DNA of 64,000 bases from Atrina japonica. Its lineage: Eukaryota > Mollusca > Bivalvia > Pterioida > Pinnidae. This document shows positions 1 through 25,620 of this stretch, piece by piece. The stretch's first letter is position 1; every line of letters starts with the position of its first letter. Where the stretch lies: NCBI GenBank assembly GCA_030159075.1, contig BROG01000909.1:163932-227931 (forward strand). Direction: 5' to 3'. The notes under the pieces are model-generated. The model was not told the DNA's origin. It saw only the letters and a list, made by a program, of their open reading frames with translations, and searched no databases. The position numbers and the translations under genes are program-made.

Positions 1-80
1 CGATCCCACCTCTTGGTTTCCAGAGGTCCGTGTCCATTTTTGCGCGATATCATTGTCCTGGACATCATAAAATTTTATAC
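1..80 (+). mobile_element. 3'-end fragment of the Penelope-like element, plus orientation
   Basis: The first 80 bases match the terminal segment found at every other copy (for example the complement of 27808-27900), including the landmark CACCTCTTGGTTTCCAGAGG and the AT-rich end TTTTATA. The copy runs off the left edge of the window, so its full length is unknown. It lies in the opposite orientation to most copies here. Confidence 0.75.
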
Positions 81-493
81 TTTTGTTTCTTAGATGTTTT
101 ATATTTTATCACATCTATCAATATTGCAGTACAACTGCCAGATGTATTTTTCATAGACAAGTATTGAGCTTTTTTGTTGTGCTTGTTATTAAAATTAAAT
201 GTCGAAAGGGGGTTGGTATATACAAAAACAAGTAACCACCGGTTGGTCCAAAAAGACAGGGTACAAATCCGTTGAAAACAGTGCAAATAAGACATCCGGA
301 AAATACAAAGGTACAATGATGTATCATGGCCTGGAGTAGCTAGCATTTTCTTTTGACAGGTCATAGTCACCGCGGATATGTAGTCACATTCAAATTGAAT
401 AAGCAAGGATTAGATTTCCGGAACATTCGGTATGGATGAATCAACAACTACTGTTGAAGTATGGAGTGCCGTTTTATTTTTTAATACCAGTTA
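81..493. other. Non-coding stretch, nothing recognised
   Basis: There is no coding frame with recognisable similarity and no clear repeat. The longest open frames are short and of low complexity. Confidence 0.5.
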
Positions 494-752
494 ATGATAT
501 CACTCTCTCGAATAGGTGATTTCACTTATTCGAATAGGTGATATCTCTTATGCGAATAGATGATATCAATTTTATAAATTCTTAAGTGAATGAATGAGTG
601 ATATCACCTATTCGAATGAAAGATATCACCTATTCAAATGAAAGAGTAATATCACCTAATCGAATAAGTGATATCACTTATTCGACTAAGTGATACCACC
701 TACTCATTTTGTAAAGTGATATTACCTACTCGAATAGGTGATATCACTTATG
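494..752. repeat. Array of alternating palindromes (GTGATATCAC / CTATTCGAATAG)
   Basis: About ten imperfect copies of a roughly 22-bp unit occur here. The core GTGATATCAC is a perfect palindrome, and it alternates with a second palindrome, CTATTCGAATAG. Some junctions are interrupted by short unrelated stretches (around 556-600 and 700-715). Variants change single bases and mostly keep the dyad symmetry. There is no coding potential. This is a satellite-like array; protein binding is possible but not shown. Confidence 0.8.
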
Positions 753-1204
753 AATCAATGCCAATGAATGCTCCCTACATAACAATAAAATATATTCCTG
801 GGTCAAACAAAAATATTACCTGTGTCATCTTGGGCATTATAAATTATTTATTTTATTTGTTTCCTTTACATTTGGTCCGTAGAATTATATTGGATGTTTT
901 AAGTTCAACAACTTTTAAAACAATTTTGTGTGGAAATCGGACCCTAGTTCAAAATGGCAGGAGCCAGCGGTATGGTTTCGGCGGCCCTGTCTGCTTTGAA
1001 TGCTGAACTCCGTCCAAATCCGACAACAGACACAGGAGATGATTCCAATTTTGCAGAGCTGCGCTTTTATCATGATACCATAATATCGTTCTTTGCGCTT
1101 TTACTTCCATAGGTACAGGCCTAGTGATATTCACTGCAGATCTAGATTTATGGAAAAAATGAGGAGCATAAGGCTTTAACTGTTTCCAAATTTGAATAAG
1201 TGAT

Positions 1205-1237
<33 letters not shown>

Positions 1238-4130
1238 CAGATAGATAGATAGATCCATTTTAGATGTATAAACTCACAAATACATCAATGCATAGTTCTA
1301 TAGGATTAAGAAAACATGGTTTAGTCATAAAAATCAAAATTCTATATGATATTTTTCAGTATCATTAAGATATATTACCAGTAGTTCAAATATTTTCTTG
1401 ATAGAATTTATAAGGAAATGCCTATAAAGATCCCCGAAATATATTTCCTGTTTGTTCGTATTGTGTACAGGGTTTGGTTTACTGTAGGCCATGAGTTACG
1501 GCGACTGTTGCATTCATCTCCATGTGCGCGCGCTTGAGATCAAAGCAAGCTAATGATTCTAGTCAGGTTCACATGTGAGTGGTAATGTATTGACCAGGAA
1601 TCTACAGACGCAATATTAGTTTATATCGCTCTAACAAGATTCTTTAAATTTTATTTGATAAAAAAAATCAATAAATCAAATAGCACTGTAGCCTGTATCG
1701 CATAAACATGATAATATTTTTAAACAGTCATTTAAGATGATTTTAATGGCATTCAAACTCAAGCAAGCGGAGTCGCGAGAGTCAGTTAAGATTGCAGAAA
1801 ACATTAAAATTAGTTTTGCTATTTTTAGTTCATCTCTCCAGGAACATCAGATCTGCTGTAAGCTGTGCTTCATGCGTATAGATTTGCGATAGATAAGTAA
1901 AACAGATTCTACGGAATAGCGACTTCACTCAAAATTTAATTAGATATGCATATTAACCTAGATATCAAATATGTTGTGGAATTCCCGAAATATAAATGTT
2001 GATAAAGCAGCCCCTGTATATTTTAGTGTAGATATATTTAATTCAGATCATGAGCTGAAATCTGCTGTTTTTACGAGTTGGTGGAACATCAACGCAGTTA
2101 TTCTATGCTAAATTGTTCATTGGTAACAAGTCAAATCACATTTTGCAGTATGGGGTTAATAACACAGTATATTGACACAAAATTACACATGTATGTGCAT
2201 TTCAGCAACATAAACTCATCTTCAAGATTGAAATTTCCAAATCACACTTTTGCTTTTTACAATGACGAAAATATAGTAACAATTCGCAGAAAAATATAGG
2301 TCTACAAAACTTGTTGAAATATATGCTATTAAAGGTCAATTCGGCGTCCTTTATAAATTTTAAGATATTATACATTTGCTTAAGTATGTTACTTTTCAAT
2401 TATTTTTACCATTATACTCTTGTGATAGAATCGACATTAAAAACGATAGACTGGACTGTTGGCAAGATCTGTCTTTAAAGTTGGACATAGAAGTTGCGTC
2501 ATTCCCCATTCACGTGATCTTAACTGATGAGAAACTCGCAGCAGTCCTGTACACGTACTGACCTAGAAATTTAAAGGGGAAGTTTTAAGGACTGCCCACT
2601 ATCGGTGCAGGTAATTCAGTTTGACAGTTAGTTGCCTGTCAATCACCGTATTGATTCAATTAGCTTGAGTACGTATACTCTGTGTGTCACCTGTGTGATC
2701 AGTCAAGTGAGTAGATACAGCATACTTGGTATAAAAACAATTAAAATTGTAGGTCGGTCATATTCTTAATTTGGTATGGTGAGAGACAATATTATATAAC
2801 ACATTCTGAATGAGGGAAGATGATTTTCTGTGCAACTGGTCTGTGATGTGCAATCTTTGAAATTTGGGAAATGTTTTACATGTACACGTTTAAAATTTTT
2901 ACTCAACTTTGGTTAGTCCTGAAATCTGATTGGCTGAGGAGGCCAACTTGAGAATATTCTCAGACTTTAATTAAATTCTCAAATGTTATTGTTCTAGGCC
3001 CTGTTCAGTTCGTTAAATGTTTTGTATATTTATTAGTGTTTACGCCATTCCCCAAAACATTTTCAGTTATATGGTTGTGGCCAGTTCTTAATGGTGGATA
3101 GACAAATCAGTTACAATGTAACCGGAAACAGGCCATCGACCCTCATCAAGTAAACTCATCTTAAGGAGTAAATTTAGTGAATGCATATTAATGAAAAACA
3201 ATCAGATGTTGCTCATAACTCATACCCGTGCCCATACATCAAATCATGACCGGTACTGAATCATGTTCTTGTTTCTGGTATAAATGGCATGTAAGAATTT
3301 AAAATCCGATAATTTGTATTTCAGAATTGGGATAACTTGAGTGTCATGTATAGGTTTTGTATCCGAATGTTTCCTTTGATATTTCAAGTATTTTTAGTAT
3401 CTATCAATCCTAATCTTTAACGGCACCTGTCCTTTTTCTCATCATTGTGTTCTGTATTTTGAAGTAATACAGTGACGAAATAATTCCAAGAGCTGTGCAA
3501 ATATGTTTTATGTTCGCCATCTTTCTTTTCGTATTCGTTTTTTTCCTCTCTGTTACGGCGTTAGTATATCACTATCTAAAAAGATGGCGGGCAAACTATA
3601 TTTCAAGACGTTATATCTGTATTGTATGAGATACTGTTCTATATACGAAGTCCTCCGAGTATAAGCCAACCACTGTAATCTTCAATCTACAATGTAGTAG
3701 TAAACCATACGAACATCATTTCCTGAGCAGTTATCGTCTGCAGACGTACTGATGCTGTAATGTCAATAAATATAATTCCAAATATTCTTTATCAGTTGAG
3801 AGTGTCTGGTTACAGATATGTATATTCGTAATGCCTGATAAATGACTTATTCATACAATGTTCGTGGCGATTAAATGTTGCAATTCGTTATACATTAACA
3901 TTCTGCCACTTATTTGTAATTCGAAATATCAATGAATAGCGCAGAGATATTGAATGAAATAATGAAATTCTGCTGACTGGATTAGTTAAGAAGACGGATG
4001 TGTTCTTACGGACAAATCGATTACCTGTCTTAATTTCATTATGTAGGCTTTGGTATGTGCAACTAACAAACTTCAGTGTGCAAAGTTAAACATTTCTCTG
4101 TAAATTTCTGTTCTAATATACACACATAGA
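753..4130. other. Non-coding upstream region of the GRDP gene
   Basis: About 3.4 kb with no convincing coding exon. It contains a (GATA)n microsatellite and single-copy AT-rich DNA. The first coding exon of the downstream gene begins at a splice acceptor (4219-4220), so at least one 5' untranslated exon and the promoter should lie in or beyond this stretch. I could not locate them from sequence alone. Confidence 0.45.
1205..1254. repeat. (GATA)n microsatellite
   Basis: About twelve tandem GATA units with one GACA interruption. Confidence 0.95.
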
Positions 4131-4189
<59 letters not shown>

Positions 4190-4197
4190 TAATAATT
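4131..4197. repeat. (AAT)n microsatellite just upstream of a splice acceptor
   Basis: About 20 AAT units with a single interruption near 4187. The tract ends about 22 bases before the acceptor AG at 4219-4220 of the first coding exon of the GRDP gene, so it occupies the usual branch-point and polypyrimidine region. Confidence 0.95.
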
Positions 4198-4232
4198 GTA
4201 TAATATGATTATTCTTCCAGCGATTACGCAAA

Positions 4233-15105
<10,873 letters not shown>

Positions 15106-16368
15106 TTGACATCAACTATATCACTTTCCAGATTATACAGCTTGATAGTTTCGGACAGAGTGTTTAAATATTAGACCTATACAGTGAATAGAACGAGAAG
15201 TAGACAGTTAATAGCTAGTTTTGCGTATATAGTGCAAGTTTTATATACAATTGTACTAGAGAAAACATATTCAGATATGACTGTATAATATTAATGCGCC
15301 CATAAATATTTCCCTCTATGGATACAAAACATTTACAGGACTGGATAACAATGCATGCATGATCTTTGTATCTATTATTACAGCCAAAGATATATGATGC
15401 CCTGGAATCTAGCAAAACATCTTCCCACTTACACTCATCAATCCCTACAGCCCTCCTCTTCGTAATTATTTTAATGTATATACTTTAAAATATTGTTGGT
15501 CTCAAATATTTATATGAGTAAACTATGTTAATTTACAAGAATTACCGAAACTTCAACCAATTTCACTATGAACAAATGTATTCTAAAAATTTATGGTCTT
15601 AAACCCGAGGTGGTCTTCTAAGCGAGATTGACTTTACTCAAGGTCCCATTGTATTAAATATCAAAATCTTTAAACATTAACGTTGGGTGGTATTAGTCTT
15701 TTATTGTTTTGATTAAAAAATGTCCGATAATTCGATTATAATCTCATTTTAAATGAAAGAACTCTCTTCATTGTCAATAATTGCTATTGTAAATCTTTAT
15801 TTGTCGGTTGGAATACGTCAATATGGTCATGAGTAGTAACTGGAATCGACGTTTCATTGTTGCCTCACTTTTTATTGCATTATTGCTTTTTGGATTTTAT
15901 AAATCCGTGCCTGTAGCATTAATACTTAATTAGCATGGGTATTGCTAAAGTGGCAGTTTACAGCAGTATCATATACTGTAATAAATGAAGAATGAGAACG
16001 AACTTTAATCATAATATTATAGTTTGTGTCAAAATGAATACTTCAGTCATCAGAAGAATCGAACAAAGTTTTGGTTCAGAATAATATCTTACTGTATAAA
16101 TGGATAAACGGACAAAGGGTTGAAGAATATTTGACAAAATTTATGAATTCGTACGAAAATGGTTACCTGTTTATTTGGTATGATATGGTGAATATGTACA
16201 AATGTATATATTTGAAAAGTATTTTTTTGTGTATTTGATCTAGGTAATTAATTGGTAAATAATCAAATGATAAAATAGATATGATACGATAAAAGGCATT
16301 TTCAATTTAAATTGTATACATTTCATATACATTGAAACAAATGTATGGGACATTTAAAAGGGAGCTAG

Positions 16369-16372
<4 letters not shown>

Positions 16373-16432
<60 letters not shown>

Positions 16433-16449
16433 TTCTCTCTCTCTCTCTC
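16373..16449. repeat. (CA)n microsatellite followed by (CT)n
   Basis: About 28 CA units run directly into a short CT tract. Confidence 0.95.
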
Positions 16450-16549
16450 AATTTATTTACATCAAGAAACTTGTTTATTATAGAGAATTTAGAGGAATAG
16501 TTATCAATATTATTAATATATTAGTCCCTGTATATTTATAAGAAATTAC

Positions 16550-16557
16550 TCTCTCTC

Positions 16558-16628
<71 letters not shown>
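16550..16628. repeat. (CT)n microsatellite
   Basis: About 38 CT units with one interruption. Confidence 0.95.
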
Positions 16629-16630
<2 letters not shown>

Positions 16631-17211
16631 ACATCTGAAGACGTATGTATTATTGGAAATTAGGAGGAATAGTTATTTATCAAATTTATTTATTTATTCG
16701 TTCGTTAGATATGTACCTTATTTATATACTTTATAATGATCTGTCAAGATGTATTTCAGTCTTCTGTCAATTATGTTTGTCTTTCTGTCTATCTAAAACT
16801 ATTCTGTAGCCATTATACCTAATAAAATAATTAGGTTTATTAGCGTTGTATGTGAGTGCTAAGATACGTTATACAATTGTTACTTGTGTATAGTTGCTGC
16901 TACTTTTCTCAGTATCAAGATGGCGTTTGTACAGATGGTGCTTCATGCCTAAATTAAGAATTTTCCGTAAACGTTGTCGGTCAAGTTTTGATGGGCAAAC
17001 CCATAACAACCTTTGGAAAAGACCCATAAAATGGGAAACGTTCTTACAAATCATCTGTTACTCCATTTTAGTCGCCTCAAATAGCGTTGGGTATTTTTCA
17101 ATACAGTCAATAATCAAAGAGGTTTTCCTCCCTCCAAAGAAGATGTCAGATTCAGTTTGTGAATTGTAATAAATAAAGAACAATGAACATGAATGTTAGT
17201 ACATAAAAGGG

Positions 17212-17290
17212 TCTCCATGGGCGAGTGGTTGAAAGGGCATTAACTGCTTTTGTTCGAACAAAGAAAGTCTCAGTTTTTGATACTTAGATG
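17212..17290 (+). repeat. tRNA-like (Ser/Leu-type) sequence, probably SINE head or tRNA relic
   Basis: GGGCGAGTGGTTGAAAGGGC resembles a tRNA D-arm/A-box, and TTGTTCGAACAAAG resembles a T-arm/B-box 23 bases later. The acceptor stem does not pair convincingly, so an intact tRNA is not called. Confidence 0.35.
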
Positions 17291-17444
17291 AATGTACAAT
17301 ACCAAATGAGATATACATGGGCGAAAACAATTCTTATATTCCTATCAATTCGGTGAAGATAAGGTTCAGTGTCATATGCATATGCAGACAGTAAAGTTGA
17401 ATTGATCATTTGGAAAAGAATTATTGTCAAAATGTATTTCTCAA

Positions 17445-17657
17445 TAATGGGACTGATTCATGTACCATGTGACACCCAATAACATTTGTGCGGGACTATT
17501 ATTTCTGTTAGTGATGGACTGACTCTAGAAGACGATATCCCGCGCTAACATCATTTCAGCGGGAAGATTCCGAAGAGTAATGTTCCATCACAATTGGATA
17601 TACTAGTACCACACAAACGTTACCGGTTATCACGTGGTACATAAATCAGTCCCATTG
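17445..17657. repeat. Foldback (MITE-like) element with long inverted arms
   Basis: The left end AATGGGACTGATTCATGTAC is mirrored by the right end GTACATAAATCAGTCCCATT. The pairing continues inward almost to the centre (CCCGCGCTAAC...TTTCAGCGGG around 17540-17565), giving two diverged arms of about 100 bases. There is no coding capacity. The pattern fits a non-autonomous DNA element; I could not settle the target-site duplication. Confidence 0.75.
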
Positions 17658-17779
17658 TCACAAAAACAGGTATTTAAGAATCGTTATACCTGTGTATATC
17701 TCTTTGTCGTTGTGTACATAAGAATTAAATAAAGAAATATAAAAAACAGGTAATGTCCCCCGTCACTATTGGTTTAGAA

Positions 17780-17960
17780 GATTCAAGAATCACCGTTATT
17801 CTATATTTGGTTCAGTGAAACATAGTCGTTACGAATAAGGTCGTTATACCGACCGTAAAATTTTCGAAATATTGACCTTTAATGCAATTCTTAATACCCT
17901 GATTAGTAAGTAGTTAGTCTCTGTATTTGAAATGTTCATCAAGTTAAACAAACCTAAAAG
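17780..17960 (-). mobile_element. Decayed Penelope-like 3' region
   Basis: The segments TCAGTGAAACA, TTATACCGACCGTAAAATTT and TGAAATGTTCAT align in order with the 3' part of the better copies (53440-53590). It is heavily diverged. Confidence 0.7.
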
Positions 17961-20429
<2,469 letters not shown>

Positions 20430-20430
<1 letters not shown>

Positions 20431-21190
20431 AATATTACTGAGAAGGAGACTTCATAATGTTTAACAAGATCCCCATATCTACCATAAAACTTCTGAAGCG
20501 ACGATTTCAAGCGTTCAACGACGTAACCTTGTGTAAGTAGTTTATTGGCGAGTCGATTCGCTCTTAGAATAAAACAATCATAAGAATGGCATAACGTAAA
20601 AGTTGTGAAATGAAAACACCATAGGCAGGATAAGATGGAATATTGCTACTTAGAAACTAGCAGTTGGTGATATGGAAATTGGAATCGTCGCGTTTGTCGT
20701 AAAAGGAGGTGTAGAGTTGGCCGTCCTTTCTAATCGATACTAATAAATCTAGGTTAGAAGCAGATGTGTTGCTCTCTGTCGTCTCACTGATCTCTAGCTC
20801 AGCAGGATACATCTGGCCGAGGGGATTCTAAAATTCTAAATTGTTTATAGACAGGATGTTGTCGATATAATTGTAACTAAAATTAAACCGAGATGCTAAC
20901 TGTTTATTACATTTGGAAAGCAGAAACTGTATAAATTTCTCTTCATATGATTACAAAAATATGTCAGCCAAGAGAGGTGCACAATTGGTACCCATTGGAA
21001 TGCCGACAATTTGTTGGAAATCGTTTCCCTGAAAAAAATGTTGTCTACTAGAAACCCTGGCATCTTGATGATATTGTACTTATTATTGGAATCAGAGTGT
21101 TCCTTCACAAAATACGGTTCTTCCTGACCTTACACTAAATATTTATGTCTGCGATTTCCAGTTTTGTATACAAAGGAGTTTTGTATAACA
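20430..21190 (-). mobile_element. Divergent Penelope-like copy, second subfamily
   Basis: The minus strand reads fragments parallel to the RT region of the main family: EHSDSNNKYN, MPGFLVDNIF, then VPIVHLSWLTYF in a shifted frame where the main family has MGTNCAPLLADLF. A YIDN-type palm remnant lies near 20870. Many substitutions and frameshifts make it older than, or a different subfamily from, the 44, 53 and 62 kb copies. Confidence 0.7.
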
Positions 21191-22094
21191 GATGTTAATC
21201 TATATTTTTTCAATTTTCGAAATGATAAAACGGAAGAAAACAACAAAAATATGTAGGTAAATATGGAAAACAGCATTGAAATAAACAGATGGAAATGAAC
21301 ATTTATTTCACCACTATGCAAACTACTAGTTCATAGGTTATTTATAAGTATGCGCCAATGATATGGTTGTCATTATTAATTCTTTTTGGGGGCGGGGGGG
21401 GGGGAGGGTGATTTCAGTGGTTCGAATGCAAAGACGGCGGCAAAGAGGCATCAGTAATAGGACTGGCAAATTGATTTACTGTAACATTCTTTCTTTTATC
21501 AATAAAAATTCAAAATAATAATTGATAATGTTTAAGGTATTGTAGAGCTGAACAAAAACAAAAACAAAAACAAAAACAAAATCAAACAAACAAAATAACA
21601 ACAAACAAACACAGTTTAAACAGGATCACACAGCCAGTTCTACTATGTCATTCTGAAATCGAAAACATGCCATTTACTTCATAATTGCTAACCTACGAAA
21701 ACTAGTTTAAATCATGTTAAAACCAGAAACCAAAACCGAAGCCAGTATTCTGTCAATGCATTTGCCCCATGATTTATCTAGTTAAACGTTGTTTTTCTCA
21801 GTTAAACCGATTTTTTTTCAGTTTATTTGTGTTACAAGTCAGACATAGTTTTCCCCCACTCCTAGTATTTTTTGTAGCCTACAGTAACTGAATAAAAACT
21901 AAGTTTTACTAGCTAAAACTTCCTAGTCATAACATGATGAGCGATTATTCCGTTTTAATGTAATACGGAGATTGATTAGGACCCGTAAAATGACAAATTA
22001 AAAGTTTGACGTGTCTCCTCTACAGTAAAAAATACTAAATTCATGTATGTTATTTCTAAAAATTCTACGCCGTTTCATATCATACTTATACGAT
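21191..22094. other. Non-coding stretch with a G-run and (CAAAA)n tract
   Basis: It contains a run of G's interrupted by C and A at 21387-21407 and a CAAAA/CAAA microsatellite at about 21552-21612. Nothing coding is recognised. Confidence 0.6.
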
Positions 22095-22230
22095 TCAACA
22101 ACCACAATCAAACAATTAATTCAACATTTCATTCAGTGAAACATATTAATTGTGAACAAGTTATTATGCCGACTGTAAAATTTGCAAAGTGTTGACATTA
22201 AACACGATATTTTTTTACAACAACTGATCA
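22095..22230 (-). mobile_element. Decayed Penelope-like 3' region at the end of PAK unit 1
   Basis: CAACATTTCATTCAGTGAAA, ATTATGCCGACTGTAAAATT and GTTGACATTAAAC follow the order seen in intact copies. Related remnants flank the ends of unit 2 (28480-28600) and unit 3 (46858-47120). Confidence 0.75.
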
Positions 22231-22321
22231 GTTGTCTATGCACGTTGTTTCATATACTGTTGTCGTACTTTTCAGAAACATATTCCCAATAAACGAACTG
22301 CTTGATGAAAAATTACATGCC

Positions 22322-22327
22322 TTTATT
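22322..22327 (-). promoter_or_regulatory. Polyadenylation signal AATAAA, PAK-like unit 1
   Basis: The minus-strand AATAAA sits in a block (complement of CATGCCTTTATTGATATTCC) conserved in all three units. It is inferred to be the 3' end of the ancestral transcript. Confidence 0.5.
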
Positions 22328-23059
22328 GATATTCCAATTTAAAAACAGACGAGAGAGGACAGTTTTGTGATGAATTTCTGTATAAATGCAGACACCGTTA
22401 ATATAAAAGAAACAATCAAAAGCATTAAGATTATCTTACATACTTACAAAATTAGCCAATACAAAATTATTACATGTAAACACTAATGTGTCCGATATTG
22501 ATTACAGGAATTTATCAGATAGCATTTCTAAAAATCAAATTACGAAAAGATTTACAAGTAACTAAGTACAAAACTGATAACACGTTGCATGGCTTAGACT
22601 ATTATGAAAACGCTGCGGTTAGAGTTAATATTGAATAATACAAGTATAGATATAAAAAAGACCTGATATCCCTGATGGAATGTTTAAATTTAATACAAAG
22701 TTAGCGTAAAACATATAAAGCTAATGAAAGTAAACACGACACTTTCTTGAACACACCCTTAAGTACTCTAATTATTGACAAACATTTTAATTATAGATAT
22801 GTTCCACTGATATATTACTGTTTCCATGACAACATTTCAATGTTATATCTGTACCACTGGATCTTGGCACATTTGAGGAAGAGGTTTTGAAATAAAATGT
22901 ACAAACATAATGTTGTACATAAATGCACCCTAAACTTTTGATCCCTCAACATTATTGAGGGTCTTAGTTACCATTTGCTTTGTAACAAATTGTTCAGCTA
23001 CATGGTGGCGGACAGTCGTATTTCATTTAGATTTGACTGTTGACTAACGGGGATGTCTA

Positions 23060-23180
23060 CTCCTCCATGGAAACTGATCCCACCTCTCTGTTTCCAGAGG
23101 TCTGTGTTTGTCCATTTTTATCAGATTTGTATCTATATCCTGGGCATTCTAAAGATTTATATTTTCATACCCGAGATATT
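23060..23180 (+). mobile_element. Penelope-like 3'-end fragment, plus orientation
   Basis: The segments CTCCTCCATGG, GATCCCACCTCT, TTTCCAGAGGTCTGTG and CTGGGCATTCTA are in the element's sense order. It ends with GAGATATTTTATAT, matching the family's AT-rich 3' terminus. It lies inside PAK-like unit 1, at a site different from the similar insertion in unit 2. Confidence 0.85.
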
Positions 23181-23795
23181 TTATATCTTTAAGAGGGGAT
23201 TTGATTTAGCTTTTTGTTTAACGTCACACTCAATAACTTTCCTGTTATATGGTGGCGACTAGTTACAATGTACCTTGGAAGGGACCGTCAGCATTCCGTA
23301 AGCAAACTGGTAAACTTTCTCACAAAGTCTGCTTAGGCTCGAGCAGGGCCCATCCCAATCTGCCTAGAAGTAAGATACTTCACGGTTTCCAGTGTAATAC
23401 TGTAATCAATACGCGACAGAGGCTACTCCACTTTGTCATAAATGTATGATCTTGATGCATGGTTTTATTTAAGGTCTCACAATTGTTTGTATTTATTTCA
23501 GATCAATGTAGAGTTGAAAACATAATCGGAAATATTAAATCCCGTTCCCAAAATATAAAATATAAAAATATGACAAAATTAGTCATTTGCACTTTCTAAA
23601 AACCGTAAACATCTGGGTTTTTTTTCAAAATGGAGTGCAATGTAAAGATATTACAAAATTTAACAAAGCAATAATTACGCTCACTTGAATATTAAATAGC
23701 ATTTCCTTCTCCGACAATTTTATTTGTTTAAGATATGTGTATGTCTATATTTTTGTTTTGTAAATCAACAAATCAAAGGAGTGTAGATAAGTTTG

Positions 23796-23797
<2 letters not shown>

Positions 23798-23887
<90 letters not shown>
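23798..23887. repeat. (TA)n microsatellite, unit 1 position
   Basis: About 45 TA units. The flanking sequence (CAAATCAAAGGAGTGTAGAT) matches the flanks of the tract at 29960 in unit 2. Confidence 0.95.
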
Positions 23888-23891
<4 letters not shown>

Positions 23892-24492
23892 AAAACAAAA
23901 CAATCGCAGATGTAGCAATATCTTTTATTACAACTATCTTTTTTAACAGTCGTTTAATAACATTTTACATACTTGTATATTCTTAACAACAGCTTGTTAA
24001 CAGTACCTGCCTAAAAACACATAAAATAGAAATTTTATCATTCTTAAAAAAACATTATATCTTTAAGTGTCTGAAACAAAAGAAAATCATTAATTTATCA
24101 GTTATCCTTAATCACCTGCAATATAAGTATATAACAGAGAAAAAAATTGCATTAAAGAATAACAGAAATGAAGTCTTCACTAAAATATGTCCTTCATTGA
24201 ATCATTTATTTACAGACTCTGAAGCAAATCCCTAAAAACGTTTTAATTGTCATTTGAACATAATATATACAGGGACATATCAGTATACAATATAAGTTAC
24301 CTCCCCTACAAAAATGTTTGTAATCAAAACTTTGATTATGTGCATTATAATATATATGGACAAGTACATATACATGCATGGGTAATGCAGTGTGCACATA
24401 CAAATTAGAAATCAAAATCTATGTGTACATATCTGTGTGTATGTATATATATATATATATTCGTATACAAGAGTGTGATAATTTAATTTTCA

Positions 24493-24609
24493 ATTATTAT
24501 AATATTGCAAAGAAATAGATAAAACCATACCAATGTTGTTAATGTTCACGTAGAATTGTGCAGAGTCATTGAACATGCTGTTGTTAATTATAAATATACA
24601 CGAGATAAG
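24493..24609 (+). repeat. Direct repeat copy A (partner at 25017-25122)
   Basis: It is nearly identical to 25017-25122 (ATATTGCAAAGAAATAGATA through ATTATAAATATACACGAGAT). The main difference is about 11 extra bases in copy A near 24551. Confidence 0.92.
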
Positions 24610-25016
24610 TTTTGCAGACAATAAAACTGCACATTAATGAAATCATCGGAATACAAGGTGAATTGTCGTATATCAGAACAAAGATTAACACGCGATTAAA
24701 TATCAAACTGGTTTATTCGTACTGGTATAACGATTTTCTATATTTACATACAGGCTTAAACGTAATTCACTTTGTTAAATCAGCATATGCGGTAACAAAC
24801 AATTATCTCAAATGAAATCAAAGTATGTTTTATGGAATTACAAAAAACTGCAAACATGAATAGTCTATTCATTATTATTCCCATGTCATTTATAGGGACA
24901 TAGGGACATTAGCTGTATTTATTTTTTTTCTCGAGTTTTCTACTTTTACTTGATATACAATAACAAATAAGAGCAATACACAGGAATGGAATTCGTATAT
25001 TCATATATATATATAT

Positions 25017-25122
25017 TATTATAATATTGCAAAGAAATAGATAAAACCATACCAATGTTGTTAATGTTCACGTTCAGAGTCATTGAACATGATGTTGTTA
25101 ATTATAAATATACACGAGATAA
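25017..25122 (+). repeat. Direct repeat copy B (partner at 24493-24609)
   Basis: Second copy of the ~110-bp direct repeat, about 520 bp from the first. Very few substitutions indicate a recent local duplication. Confidence 0.92.
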
Positions 25123-25560
25123 TATTAAGTATCCATGTTGTATCCATATATAAATAGTAAGGTTGAGTTAATACACTGCAGTGAAAAAGTGCCCATTCTT
25201 GAACTCTCGTGCAATTTTTACAAAATATATAGAAATCTAAGAATTTCTATACATGTGTATATCTCTTTTTGTATATCAATTTAAGTAGTAAAAAGGGAAA
25301 GAATGTAGAAAAATCACATCCAATGCCCGTTTAACCACGTTTTTTTTTCATTGCATTACACAAATAATTGACCTTTTTCAAAAACGGCCAAACACGTTTC
25401 CTCTTGATCGACATTTCTTTTATGACATTAAATGGCCCATTAAACATATGCGTTGTAATGAAATCACAATCGAAATATGTCAAATAGTTCGCATGGAGAA
25501 CTACGTGTGAGACATTCGATGATAGGTCAATTGTCAATATCAATAAATTTGATTACTTAC

Positions 25561-25620
25561 GTCACGTCTGAATATTGAAGTAATGCAACCCATGCTGGGG
25601 GAGATGTTTTAGTATATTCA
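25561..25620 (-). pseudogene. Remnant of PAK CRIB exon, unit 1
   Basis: Upstream of a preserved donor (GACGTGAC|GTAAGT on the minus strand) the frame reads PPAWVALLQYSDVT. This matches the end of the CRIB exons of unit 2 (PPEWNALLQNSNIT) and unit 3 (PPAWNALLQNSDIT). The upstream CRIB core is not recognisable, so the exon is truncated or decayed. Confidence 0.75.

Larger units (their letters stand above)
15106..17440. other. Non-coding stretch downstream of the GRDP gene
   Basis: The first part is presumably 3' UTR; a candidate AATAAA lies at 15980-15985. The rest holds microsatellites and a tRNA-like patch. Short open frames around 16870-17170 on both strands overlap each other and show no family I recognise. 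Confidence 0.5.
22300..25620 (-). pseudogene. PAK-like duplicated locus, unit 1 (remnant)
   Basis: This segment is collinear with 28870-35760 and 47390-61870. At its left end is a minus-strand AATAAA (plus TTTATT at 22322-22327) in a block shared by all three units. Within it, a (TA)n tract and the blocks near 24900 and 25260 match unit 2 at 32020 and 32150. At its right end lies a scrap of CRIB exon. No linker or kinase exon is recognisable. Relative to unit 2 it lacks the equivalent of about 32.2-35.3 kb. Confidence 0.7.

Noticed and set aside
16869..17169. Overlapping open frames on both strands
   Set aside because: No recognisable domain, no duplicate for comparison and no splice context. 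Short open frames of this size are expected by chance.
17212..17290. Functional tRNA gene
   Set aside because: A- and B-box-like sequences are present, but the acceptor stem and anticodon arm do not fold convincingly.
21385..21408. G-run as a gene-regulatory quadruplex
   Set aside because: It is one interrupted G-tract with no nearby promoter or gene; noted only as low-complexity sequence.
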